64,000 nt of DNA from NCBI RefSeq assembly GCF_002575655.3, contig NC_053035.3, positions 380,967,792 to 381,031,791 of the forward strand, given 5' to 3'. Source of the stretch: Aegilops tauschii subsp. strangulata. Taxonomy: Eukaryota; Streptophyta; Magnoliopsida; Poales; Poaceae. The notes below the pieces were generated by a model. The model searched no databases and was not told where the DNA came from. It saw nothing but the letters and a program-made list of their open reading frames with translations. The translations under genes and the position numbers were made by a program. Positions 22,669 to 34,285 of the stretch are shown one piece after another (position 1 is the first letter of the stretch; the number at the start of each line of letters is the position of its first letter).

Positions 22669-23453
22669 TGTCGGAGTTCTTGACTATGGGTACCCCGAAG
22701 ACGGCAAGACGATATTTCAAGACATCAGCGTTAGCAAAGCCCCTTAGTCCGTCTGCTCAGGCCACCCTAGACGGCCCCCTGTCCGACTGCCCGGGCCATC
22801 TCGTCACACGGCCACTACCTGGCCGGCTGCCGACTGTGCCAACCAGCCGGCTACAGACTGAAGCTCGACCCGACACCGACAAGACCCCGACAGGACGGCC
22901 ATACCGCAATGTCATCTACCGCGTACCGTGTCCCCTAGGCATTGACTTAAAATATGCCCTAGGGGACAAGCATGACATGCACCGTACCTCATACATGGCT
23001 TGGTTTGTAAGCTACCCAAGGTATCTTACAACCAACGCCACCACCGGCCAAGCTAGCCATGCCTATTTATATGGGCATCCATCCATCCATCCAAAGGGGG
23101 AGAACAGCCACAGCCACGCCACATGCACTTGGCCGGCCACAAGGCCACTCACGCATGCATGCTCAGGCACATGCAGCCACTAGCTCATACGCAGATATAC
23201 CAAGTCAGATGCCTATGGCACTGACTTCAGACACAACTCCAGGAGCACTTTGTACTGCCCGATGTACATCCCAGATATATACTCAGACATGCAGGAGTAG
23301 GGGTATTATCTCTCCGGAGAGCCCCGAAACTGGGTAAACTAGCGCGTGCTATTCGCATACCCGTCCCTGGATATTCCAGCAGTAGTATTGCCCTCACACT
23401 AAACCACCTTGTGGGATCTGTCGTCTTGCACCACCCGTGAGAATACCACGACA
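22669..23453 (+). repeat. 5' LTR of the non-autonomous element
   Basis: 785 bp. It holds a near-palindrome around the TATA-like region (GTCCCCTAGGCATTGACTTA...TGCCCTAGGGGAC, about 22929-22963) and a CCATCCATCCATCC run near 23078. Homologous to 26758-27560. Confidence 0.85.
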
Positions 23454-25552
23454 GTTGGCACCCATCGTGGGGCGGTACTATGATACCGCGCTGCTGCTGG
23501 TTTCGCAGTCCGTATGGGACCATCTTCGTCTTCACCGTCGCGGCGGCGCGCCATCTCTCTGATAGTGGTCGGGGGCTCGACATCGACATGCCCCCGGAGT
23601 GGCCGCGAGGGCGGCGCGTCCTCGCCGTCGACCTCGCCATCTTCATCATCACCACAACGTCGCCGTCGTCTCTCCGACACCGGTCGGGGGCTCGACATCA
23701 GCATGCCCCCGGTGCGACCATGCGGGACGGCGCATCCGCGTCGTTGGCCTCGGCATTGTCGGCCTCACTCCCTCCTCCGCAGGCGTTCCGCGTCGCGCGC
23801 CTCACCAACTCCATGCGGGCATCCGTGCCCTTGCGCCCCGCTGTCCAAGCAGCAGCGGCGCTGCTCAACGGCGCCTAGTCCCTTGCCGGCCAGCTGCAGC
23901 AGCCGGCTGCGTGCCCATGTTCGGTGTTGTCGCTCCTCCACCGTCCTCGTTTTCCAGCCATACAATCCATCGATTCAACCACCAGCTTCTCCAATGCTTG
24001 GCCGCGTTCATGCTGGACACAAGTCAGACCATAACCATACACTACCCATACTACACCTATACGTTGGTCAGTACACCTCCGTAACGCTCCCCCCGTGCAT
24101 GCGCTGGCTGACCCCCGTTGCCTCCCTGGCATCGCTCCGTCCGAGCGCCTCAGTGCCCGAGTCGCCGCGCCTCCGTCCCGTTAGCCGGCCCTGTCTGCTC
24201 CGCCTGTGGGTGCGCCCGGCTCACGGCGTGCGCCGCCTCGGAGTCTGCTCCGTCCGTCTCTGCCCGCCTGCTCGCTTCGGCCGACTCCAGGTCGCCGCCA
24301 CGCGGCCGTCCGGCTCCGCCTCGCCGCTCGCGCCTCCTGCAACACATGGCCGTCGGGTCGCCGGCGCCCCCGCCTCCGGCTCCTCCCCCGTGCCGGCTTC
24401 GCTCCGCCTCGCCTGGCTGCCTCGCGGGCGCATCCTGCGCCGGCTCCGCCCGCACCCCGACCGGCTCCTCCTCTGGCCGGCTTCGCCTGCCCGCCCGCTA
24501 GCGCGTCCGCGCCCTCGTCGCCCCTCTCACCGCGCCCCCCGCACGGCCGGCCGCTGCTGCGTCCTCATATGCCTCCTGCTAGCGCTTCCAACTCGCCGCG
24601 CTGGTCGCCGGCACCGCCCTCGCACGCCGTCCTTTGCCGCGCTAGAGTCCGGCTGCTGCCGAGCTAGCGCTGTCCCGTGCCTGGGCGGGTCCGGCCTCCT
24701 CCGCTCCGACTCGCCGCAACAAGCTCCGCGCCCGGTCACCTCCTGCGCGCCAGCACCCCTGGGCGGCTCCGCCTCTCCCCCAGCCGGTGCCGCGCCGCCT
24801 CGCAGCCGGCTCCGCCTGTCCCGCGTTTCCTCTCAGCGTCCGCGCCTTCGAGCGCGTCCGCTCCGCTCCATAGCTAGGCTCCGCCTGCGACGCCCCGCCT
24901 TGTAGTTGGTTCCGCCTGCGACGCCCAACCTCGCAGCCGGCTCCACCTTGCTCCGCTAGCCGGCGTCCTCCCCGTCACTCCTCCCTGCGACTTGGTGCCC
25001 CACGCCGGCCTGCCGGTTGCCGGCTGCGCCGCCTCCCGTCGTCCGATTTGCTGTTCCAGCCCGCACTCGCCGGCCACCTCCCACTCCAACCGACCGCTCC
25101 AGCCGGCTGCTCGAGAGAAGCAAAGAAAAAGAAGAGTCAGGCTGCTAGAAAAGTCGAGGGTCCGGCTGGCGGGTTGGCCAAAACACAGAAAGGAAGAAGA
25201 ACCGACTGCCTGTTGGCCGGCTGGAAAAAGCGCGTCCGGCTGCTCACACTGACCAAGTCAACAGCCGTCTGCGAGAAAAAAGAAGAAAGAAAGCGACCGG
25301 GTGAGATGGCCGGCTGCCCGAGAGCCGGCTGGAATGAGAAAGAGAAAAGAAAGTGGCCAACTGGTGGCGTCCGGCTGCTCACATGTAGTCGGACAAAAAA
25401 AAGAGGATCTGACTATGCAGTCTGCTGCCCAGCCTACTACACTGGTCGACCGCCTGCGTCGCCGCTCGGCCGGCTGGTTCGTCTGCCCGCTTCGCTGCCT
25501 GGCCGACCGATGAGCCTGTCTGGCTGCGCACCGCCGGCTGACGAGAAAACGG

Positions 25553-25862
25553 GAGATCCGGCCCGACTGCTCTGCAGTCGGCCAAAATCTCGGGGGATAC
25601 ACCCAGCGGATGCGCTGCCGCGCCCCCGCGAAGAAGAAGACAAAGTAGTCTACGGGAGATCCGGCCCGACTGCTCAGCAGTCGGCCCGCATCTCGGGGGC
25701 TACACCCAGTGGGTGCGCTGACGCGCCCCCGAGAGGAAGAAGAAAAAGTAGTTGCCTGGAGATCCAGCCCGACGGCTCAGCAGTCGGCCCGAATCTCGGG
25801 GGCCACACCCAGTGGGTGCGCTGGCGCGCCCCCACAGAAGATTGCAAGAAACAAAAACAAGA
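25553..25862 (+). repeat. Three 103-bp tandem repeats
   Basis: The unit starts GAGATCCGGCCCGACTGCTC at 25553, 25656 and 25759 and includes ATCTCGGGGGCTACACCCAG and GTGCGCTGACGCGCCCCCG. Units are separated by AAGAAGAAGA-rich spacers. Fainter related motifs continue to about 26030. No coding role is apparent. Confidence 0.8.
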
Positions 25863-26757
25863 GACAAGAGAAGAGTTTTGTCCGGCTGCCAGCAGTTGGC
25901 AGAAGAAGAAAAAGGGCGCTGCAAGACGCCTCGGCGCCTGGCCGGTCGAGCCTAACCGGCCGGGACCCCCCTTCGAGCACCCGGAGGCCCGAAGGCTACA
26001 CCCAGCGGGTGCGCCGACGCGCTCAGCAAGCGTTGAGCTACGCTGGCTGTCTTCGGCAAACCCCGCCTCGGCTACACGAAAATCAATGTGAGCTCCTCAC
26101 CCGCATATTTTTGCACTGCAAGAGCACGGATAACCTCGAGCGATGCTCGGGGGCTATCTCCCCATATTATTACAGTTGCATCACTGTTCGCCCCGGCGCC
26201 AGCTAGAGTTGGCCCGGGGGCTGGCCGCTTGGCCTGAGACGTTAGTTCCCACAGACGGCTTAGTAGCGTGCGCGGTACCAAAGGCCCACTCTCAGTCACA
26301 GACCGCAGAGCGGCTGTCCGGCTGGCAAGAGTGAACGCTGGAGGCCACCCACGCGAAAAACGTCCGGGAAGAAAAACGGTTCGGGCGACCCGGCCGTGTC
26401 CTTTACAAGTATCTGCTCGGTCGAATTTGCTTCCAGACTCTGAGTACTGTACACTCCACTTCGCGGCCCACCCTCAGCCACAGACCGCAAAGCGGCTGCC
26501 TGGCAAGCGAGAGCACAAGCCAAAGAACGGAGGGAACACGAAAAAGATTAAGGGGGTTCGGACGAAACTGAGTTGGCACCCTCCGCATAAAGTTGCATTG
26601 CTAAAAGCAAACATTTGATATATCTGCGTGGACTAACTTTGTCTTTTTGCATGATCATTTCCATGGGGAACCCCCCTCCTCGCTCGGAGGCTACATTAAC
26701 ACCTGCCAAAGAACCTCCGCCCAACTTTTCCAAGTTGCCCGGAGGCTCGGGGGCTAC

Positions 26758-27560
26758 TGTCGGAGTTATTGACTACGGGTACCACGAAGACGGCAAGACG
26801 ATATTTCAAGACATCGGGGCTAGCAAAGCCCCTCAGTCCGACTGCTCAGGCCACCCCAGACGGCCCCCTGTCCGACTGCCCGGGCAAACTCATCACACGA
26901 CCACTACCTGGCTGGTTGCTGGCTGCCGACTGCGCCAACCAGCCGGCTACCAACTGCAGCTCGACCCGACACCGACAAGACCCCGACGGGACGGCCATAC
27001 CGCAATGTCATCTACAGTGTATCGTGTCCCCTGGGCATTGACTTATAAAATGCCCTAGGGGACAAGCATGACATGCACCATACCTCATACATGGCTTGGT
27101 TTGTAAGCAACCCAAGGTAGCTTACAACCAACGCCACCACCACCCAAGCTAGCCATGCCTATTTATATGGGCATCCATCCATCCATCCAAAGGGGGAGAA
27201 CACCCATAGCCACGCCACATGCAATTGGCCGGCCACAAGGCCACTCACGCATGCATGCTCAGGCACATGCAGCCAACTAGCTCACACGCATATATACCAA
27301 GTCAGATGCCTATGGCACTGACTTCAGATACAGCTCCAGGAGCACTTTGTACTGCCCGATGTACATCCCAGATATATACTTAGACATGCAGGAGTAGGGG
27401 TATTATCTCTCCGGTGAGCCCCGAACCTGGGTAAACTAGCGCGTGCTACTCGCATACCCGTCCCTAGATATTCCGGCAGCAGTCTTGCCCTCACACTAAG
27501 CCACCCTGTGGCATCTGTCGTATTTCACCCCCCCCCCCCCCCCGTGAGAATACCACGACA
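26758..27560 (+). repeat. 3' LTR of the non-autonomous element
   Basis: 803 bp, like 22669-23453. Near its end it has a run of 16 C (27528-27543) where the 5' LTR has only CACC, which accounts for most of the length difference and may be an assembly error. Confidence 0.85.
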
Positions 27561-27696
27561 CTAATTATGATCTTTTCAATCTTAACAGGCTGATGATCCA
27601 TTTTGGAAAAGGAAAACATAGAATAAGCCGGCCAAACCGGCTCGTGTCAAAACCAAAGCCACCAAGAGGCCCACCAAGAAGAAGACCACCAAGTCC
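27561..27696 (+). mobile_element. Element A island, basic gag segment
   Basis: The frame reads a Lys/Pro-rich stretch ending TKRPTKKKTTKS at 27696, where the Tat-family solo LTR begins. It resumes at 33431 (AELNIDDDD), so the two pieces were once continuous. Confidence 0.55.
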
Positions 27697-30600
27697 TGTC
27701 GGCGTTCTGGGAACGAGGGTTCCCAGACTTGCCTGCCTGTGGCCCACGGCGTGGCTCCACAAGCACGCCCGTACGGCCCATCTTCACCAGCAAGTACTCA
27801 AGACCCTCGCGAGGGGCCAAGTGTAACGCCCCGGAACCGATGCGCCCGGTGTCTTCCAGTTATTCGCCGTCGTTGCCATGTAATTTGCTTGCGTGTTGCA
27901 TTTTTTCATGTCATCATCTGCATTTCATATGCATGTTTTTCAAAACTTGCATCCGTTCGGGTACTCCCAGTTCTCTCCGTTGTCCGTTCTGAGCCACGAC
28001 ACTCTCGCACGTGCCCGCGGCACCGCCAAAATATTATTTTATAAGTGGCATAAAAATGTTCTCGGAATGTGGTGAAACTTGGCTAGTGGTCTTATTACAG
28101 TGTAGACAGGCCGCCTGCCAAATTTCATCGCATTTGGAGTCCGTTTGATAGCCCAACCGTTAAACTTACAACCGCAATATAGCCGGTCTAGCGTCGGACG
28201 TTTCGGTCTCCGGAACTGCTGTCGGGCCTCTCTTCTATTCTCTCCCTAGCCACTCTACACAGCCCATTAACCCCACCTAAAGCCCACCTAGTCCCCCTTT
28301 GTCCGGGACCGTCTGATGGCGTTCGAACGGCTCGGAAACAAAGCAAAACCCCTAACCCTAGCCCCCTTTCTATATATAGACGCCTCCCCTGCCATTTTTG
28401 GCCTCCTACCTACCCCCCTCCTCAATTCCCCCACCCAGCCGCCGCTCCTTGTTTTCAGCGCCGGTACACTCCCCCGCCGCCAAGTGTCGCCGCCCCGTTC
28501 GCTACGCCTCCGCCAGCCTTGCCCTCCACCTCTCGCTGCTTGCCACGTCGCCCTCTCCACCGCCCCACATCGCCGCGGCCCGCGGAGCCCATCGCGGGCC
28601 CGCGCGAGCCCGACTGCGCCCGATCCAGGAGCCCCGCTCCCGCAGCCGCTTGAGGGGAGGAGCCCCTCGATCCATAGCCCCACCGCCTCACATCCTCGCC
28701 GCCCGTCTCCGGCGAAGGTGCCTCGCCGGAGCACGCTGCGCCGCCGCTTTCCTTCGCCACCGACCAGGCCAGGCTCCCCCGTGCCCCGCTCCTTCCTCTC
28801 TCTCCTCTCTTTCTCCCTGTCTCACCCCTCTGTTTCCTTGCAGCGCCACCAACCGCCGGAGCCCATCGCCGGAGTCCCGATCCGCTCTCCTCCGACTGGA
28901 TCTGGAGGGGCCACGCCCGGATCCGTCCTCTGCGTCCTCCCCCGCATCCATTCTCGGCTTCCGCGCCTCACCGGACCTCCACGACCTCGCCGGAGCTCCC
29001 TCCCGCCGCCGGCGTGTCTCTTCTCGGGGACGAGCAGAGGAGTTGCTCGTCCCGCTCGCCTGCGTTGACTTCGCGCGCGGGCCGCACCAAGGCCCAGCCC
29101 AGCACCTGCCCAGCGCACCGGCCTCCAGGCCCTGCCATCTCCCTCCTCCGAAACAGGGCCAGGCCCATGGTGAGCCCTGCTGCAATCCCGCCCCGGTCGC
29201 ATTTTAGCTATCGCGCGTTCATCCGTTTTTTTTCTGAAAACCTGCCAAGTCCCATAATTTTCTGCATATGTGCTCATGTTTGTCATATCATATCTCCATG
29301 CATATAGCTTTGTTTTGCGTGCATGATATATCAAAATGTTCATTGTGAGATGCTCTTCATTTTGTTCCATTGTGGCATGCTTTTTTGAGTCCATCTTGAT
29401 TCCTTCATCGTCGTTACAAGAGTGCTATATGATGTTAACCTGCTGAGACTGTTATAACTTGGTGATTTGTCTTTTTCGTTGCACTTTGTGTGTGCATCCT
29501 ATGAGCATGAGCTATACAGGTGTTTTGAACTACATCAAGCCGACTTTACCTAGGTGCTTGTCTTGTATTTTTGTGATCTATGGGGTGACTAGCACAAGCA
29601 TGCAAAGTAGCCTCCATGATGTGGCTGATTTCTGTGACTAGCACAAGCATGCAATGTAGCCTCCATGAGTCTGTTATATTTTGATGCTATGTTGCCATGC
29701 TGCTACCATGAGTTCCATGCATAATCTGGAGATTTCCACTAAGGATGTTTTGTTATTCAAGTTATGATCTATCCATCCATGCCTTTGATTGCATTTATAG
29801 CCTTCTGTAGCTTGTCGCAAACTTGCTCCCAACTTGTAAATAATGTTGTTGTCAGCCTGTTAACATTAAGTTCAGTTTTGCCATGTGATTTGCTAGTGAT
29901 CCATGCACCCTATGACTATGCTATTACCATGTTTAGCTCCATAAATGTGTCTTCTTATTGTTGGTCACCTTGTCATGCCATGTGTTGCTCTGTGGTGAGC
30001 TGTACATGCTCACCAACATGTCTACTTAAGTCTGAATCTGTCATATTACTTGCCATGTTTGCATTGATGCTACCATGTTTTCTGTTGATCTTTGGAATAA
30101 GTTCAGTAAGAAAGTGTTGTTAAGTGCTTTTAGTTCTAGAATGCCATGCTTAAGTTTGCCATGATAGCTCGCTGTAACTTGTAGTTTGCTAGCTCTAAAC
30201 TTTGCAACCTGATGTTATTTTTGTCATGTCCAGTGAATCTGTGAAACTGTTATTATTTGCAATCTTGCCATGTCCTTTTGAGCATGTTCTAGTGGTTTCT
30301 GGGGTTAGCTCAGTGTTCATGTTTTGTTATGCTTCACCTGACTTCATGTCCATGCCTTTTGTTTTTATGTTGAGGTGCTGTAGCATATTGCTTTGATGCT
30401 TGCTAGATGCCTACTTGCTGTTTTGGACAGATTGTTGTCATATCTTGTTTGGAGTGTATGTGTTGCACCGTTGCTCCGTTTTGAGCATGCTCTATATGAA
30501 ACTTGCTTAGAATTGCATGTAGTTTCATATTATGTTGTTGCATCCTTATTTTGGGTGTGTTTTCTTGATGTTTGAATGCATTTTGCATTAATGCCTTGTT

Positions 30601-33430
30601 TGACTTGTTTTGCTCATAACTTCTAGGCCGTAGCTGCGAACTAAATGAACTTTATATGTAACTTGACTAGAATTTCGTGTAGATCATCTTGGTGCATCTT
30701 AACTTGCTGTTTAACAACTTGAACATAAGGTTTATTCAGATCTGGACCATTTTCGAAATTTGCACATGAGGACTTACCGGATTTGTTATATGTTGCTTCC
30801 GGCCTCATTTAAACTTGCTTTGATGTGTTGCTCTTGTATGCATCATCTCTTGCCACGAGTAGCTTCATGTAGCCTTGTCATGCATCATGCTTGGTTGTGC
30901 ATCATGTCTTGTTTATGTGTTGTGTGTTTACCTTGTTGTTTGCTTCTTTCCGGTTGTGCTTCTTCTCGATAGTTCCTGTTTCGTTGCGATCGTGAGGATT
31001 CGTTCGTCTACGCTTGGTTTGTCTTCGTGGCTTCATATTCTTCATGGACTCGTTCTTCTTCCTAGCGGGATTTCAGGCAAGATGACCGTCACCTTGGATC
31101 TCATTACTATCATTGCTATGCTAGTTGCCTCGATGTTGTCGCTATGCCGCGTTACCTACCACTTGCTTATCAAGCCTCCCAAATTGCCATGAACCTCTAA
31201 CCTTTGTCGCCCTTCCTAGCAAACCGTTGTTTGGCTATGTTACCGCTTTTGCTCAGCCCTCTATAGAGTTGCTAGTTGTAGGTGAAGATGAAGATTGCTC
31301 CATGTTGGATTATGTTTATGTTGGGATATCAAAATATCTCTTATTTAATTAATGCATCTATATACTTGATAAAGGGTGGAAGGCTCGGCCTTATGCCTGG
31401 CGTTCTGTTCCACTCTTGCCGCCCTAGTTTCCGTCATACCGGTGTTATGTTCCTTGATTTTGTGTTCCTTACGCGGTTGGGTGTTATGGGGACCCCTTGA
31501 CAGTTCGCTTTGAATAAAACTCCTCCAGCAAGGCCCAACCTTGGTTTTACCATTTGCCTATCACCTATTTCTTTTCCCTTGGGAGTCCCGCTCCCGAGGG
31601 TCATCTTTATTTTAACCCCCCGGGGCCAGTGCTTCTCTAAGTGTTGGTCCGAACCGGGCAGCCTGCGGGGCCACCTCGGGGCAACTTGAGGGCTGGTTTT
31701 ACTCATAGCTTGACCTCTCCGGTGTGTCCTGAGAACGAGATACGTGCGACTCCTATCGGGAATGTCAACACATCGGGCGGCTTTGCTGGTCTTGTTTTAC
31801 CAATGTCGAAATGTCTTGTGAACCGAGATTCCGAGACTGATCGGGTCTTCCCAGGAGAAGGAATATCCTTCGTTGACCGCGAGAGCTTATAATGGGCTAA
31901 GTTGGGACACCCCTGCAGGGTATAAACTTTCGAGAGCCGTGCCCGCGGTTATGTGGGAGATGGGAATTTGTTAATATCCGGTTGTAGAGAACTTGACACT
32001 TGTCTTAACTAAAACGCATCAACCGCGTGTGTAACCGTGATGGTCTCTTTTCGGCGGAGTCCGGGAAGTGAACACGGTTTGGGTTATGTTTGACGTAAGT
32101 AGCTTCAGGATCACTTCTAGCTTCTCGACCGTTGCGTTGCTTCTCTTCTCGCTCTTACTTGCATATGTTAGCCACCATACCATGCTTAGGCGCTGCTCCA
32201 ACCTCACCACTTTACCCCTTCCTTACCCATTAAGCTTTGCTAGTCTTGATACCCATGGTAATGGGATTGCTGAGTCCTCGTGACTCACAGATTACTACAA
32301 CAACAGTTGTAGGTACAGGTATTGCGATGATCATGACGCGAGAGCGATGTATGCTTGTCTTGGAGTTCTTCTTCTGTTGCTTCTTCGATTAGGGGATAGG
32401 TTCTAGGTCGGCAGCCTGGGCTAGTAGGGTGGATGTCGTTGAGTTTCTGTTTGTGTTTCATCCGTAGTCGGATATTATTCTATGTATGATGTATTGATGT
32501 ACTCTTGCGACATTTGTATGCCTTGTATGTATCCCCATCTATTATGTAATGCTGATGTAATGATATCCACCTTGCAAAAGCGTTTCAATATGCGGGTCTA
32601 TCCTTGGTGGGACCTTCGAGTTCCTCTCGGATAGGGTCGCATATTGGGCGTGACACCAAGCCTCGCGAGGCGGATGACACAAGACCTCCTCAGGGGCGGC
32701 CTCACCAGACTGGCTCGGGAGGGGCGGAGAGACCAAGGCAAGGGGTACCTCGCGAGGTTTCCCGTGACGTAAGCCATGACGATCAAGGCTAGGCGGACGC
32801 CAGCGATCGCAGCGTCCTCGTTTCCCCTTTGGTGCTAAGGAGGCAAGCGCAAGCGAAGAGTACCGAGGCATCAGGCAAAGGTTTCCATATCGGTGCAACG
32901 AGACCAAGACCAGCAGGACAGCAGGACGGAGTTCACTGTGGAGCCCAAGACGGCGTCACCACCAGAGCCTTTGGCAGGCAAAGACTACTTTTGTCAGGAT
33001 AAGCTGTACTAGCTGCCCCCCTTCAAACTTGGCCGTTGTGGCATCCCTTCCCGCTCAATATTTGGGAAGAGGACCAGGGCCTCTATAAATAGGACTAGCC
33101 ACCACAGTAGGAGGCATTTTGAACTCATTCGGAGCGATCCTCACCCACACATATTCGCAAAGCAGAAGAACACCTCTCCTGAGGAGGCTATTCTTTCCCT
33201 TGTAATGTTCATCCTCAGCCCAAGAGGCAGTCCACCACCACCACACTGGAGTAGGGTATTACACCACAATGGTGGCCCAAACCAGTATAAATCTTGTGTC
33301 CCCTTGTTCTTTGGGTTCGGCGATCTAGTCCGTGAGATCGTGGAGTGCGAGAGAGCTTGGGAGAGGAGAGATCTTCGTGCGCACCCCAGTGTTCGAACCT
33401 CAAGGGTTTGCTGGAACCCGTAATCCGACA
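27697..33430 (+). mobile_element. Solo LTR of the Tat-type Gypsy family, interrupted
   Basis: Outer pieces 27697-27821 and 32661-33430 together match the LTRs at 46605-47492 and 54253-55127 (start TGTCGGCGTTCTGGGAA, end ATCCGACA, TATA CCTCTATAAATAGG near 33080). AGTCC flanks both sides (27692-27696 and 33431-33435). There is no internal domain, so it is a solo LTR, later split by the 4.8-kb LTR at 27822-32655. Confidence 0.88.
27822..32655 (+). mobile_element. 4.8-kb solo LTR of a Gypsy-like element
   Basis: It starts TGTAACGCCCCGGAACC and ends TTGGGCGTGACA, with an exact CCAAG duplication (27817-27821 and 32656-32660). It contains a TATA box (CTATATATAGACG, about 28370), a GC-rich leader up to about 29200 and then a long T-rich, intron-like stretch. 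No retroviral-type domains and no repeat of its own ends were seen inside, so the whole 4834 bp behaves as one LTR. Reading frames of 250-270 codons at 28316-29207 are by-products of the GC-rich leader. Confidence 0.8.
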
Positions 33431-34285
33431 AGTCCGCCGAGTTAAACATTGACGATGACGATGATGACCATGAGTCAGAGGTAGAACTTGATTCTCTTGG
33501 CTCCTTTTTTATACATCTCATTGACAATGATTGTTATCAGGACGACGCAGACGCTAGCCGTGCAGGTGACGTAGAGGTAATTATTCTTTCCTCCGGCTCA
33601 GAACCTCTGCCAACACCAAAAACCCGACAAGCAAGCAGGAAAGTAAGCTTTTCTCGCCCTCTAGCTCACTTGGATCCCCAATTTCTTTTGAAGAAACAGC
33701 AACACGAAGCTCGCCGCGCCACCCGGCATAGTGGCAGTGTGATTACTTCCTCCGGCTTACCAAACACACCAGCTCGCAAACGCCGCCAAGAGGTCTTATA
33801 TATTTCTGACATACTTTATCCCAAGGCGGGTCATTTCTGACAACCTCTTAACCCGTCTGATTCAAACTACCAGGGGACTTCTCATTCCTCTTCTGGCGAG
33901 TCAACATGAACTCAAATCCCAGCTTTCAAGACTACCTGGGTAAGACTATGTTCAACCATTGAAATCTTATATCTGATCATTATACTGACCTCTTTATATT
34001 CCTTATCCTCAGGGGCCAAGCAAAAGCCAACAAGAAAGCTAAGCTGAATAAGCCCGTCGACGACCCTAACCCGTCTGAACCAGAAAAACAACAGTCCAAA
34101 CCTGCTAGCCCAATTGCTGATGCCACCCTTAATGATCCTCCTCCACAAGATCATGAAGTTTCTCCAGATGATATAGATGTTGAGCCGGCTCTCTCTAAGC
34201 CGCCAAGCCCAATTAAACCCACTGAGGAGAAGACTGACGATGTTCTTGTCACTGGATTTGGATTCACAGCTCCGGGTCAACCCTC
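33431..34285 (+). mobile_element. Element A, acidic gag segment with an intron
   Basis: Coding resumes at the AGTCC duplication with IDDDDDDHESEVELDSLGSF, then ASRKVSFSRPLAHLDPQ and RRQEVLYISD, with stops near 33838 and 33907. A plausible intron runs from GTAAGACTATG (about 33940) to TTCCTTATCCTCAG (about 34012). After it comes a Pro/Glu/Asp-rich exon ending VLVTGFGFTAPGQPSVM. At the ATG (34290) the sequence changes to GC-rich Tat-like gag in the same frame. The rest of element A is missing. Confidence 0.5.

Larger units (their letters stand above)
22669..27560 (+). mobile_element. Non-autonomous LTR retrotransposon, 4.9 kb
   Basis: LTRs at 22669-23453 and 26758-27560 begin TGTCGGAGTT and end CCACGACA. 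Flanks CTACT and CTAAT form a 5-bp duplication with one mismatch. A PBS-like TTGGCACCCATCGTGGGGC follows the 5' LTR, and GGAGGCTCGGGGGCTAC precedes the 3' LTR. The 3.3-kb interior has no gag, protease, reverse transcriptase or integrase motif. It is GC-rich and low in complexity, with repeated GCCGGCTG and three 103-bp tandem units. It must have moved using proteins from another element. It is inserted in element A. Confidence 0.85.

Noticed and set aside
23514..24905. 463-codon open frame in GC-rich DNA
   Set aside because: Ser/Pro/Arg-rich without any domain, matched by overlapping long frames on both strands, and lying inside the interior of a non-autonomous LTR element. Open because of GC richness.
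25048..26091. 347-codon frame overlapping the 103-bp tandem repeats
   Set aside because: It follows the repeat composition, crosses tandem units without domain conservation, and has long alternatives in other phases.
28316..29207. Frames of 250-270 codons
   Set aside because: They lie in the GC-rich leader of the 4.8-kb solo LTR, with open frames in several phases and both strands, and no conserved motif.
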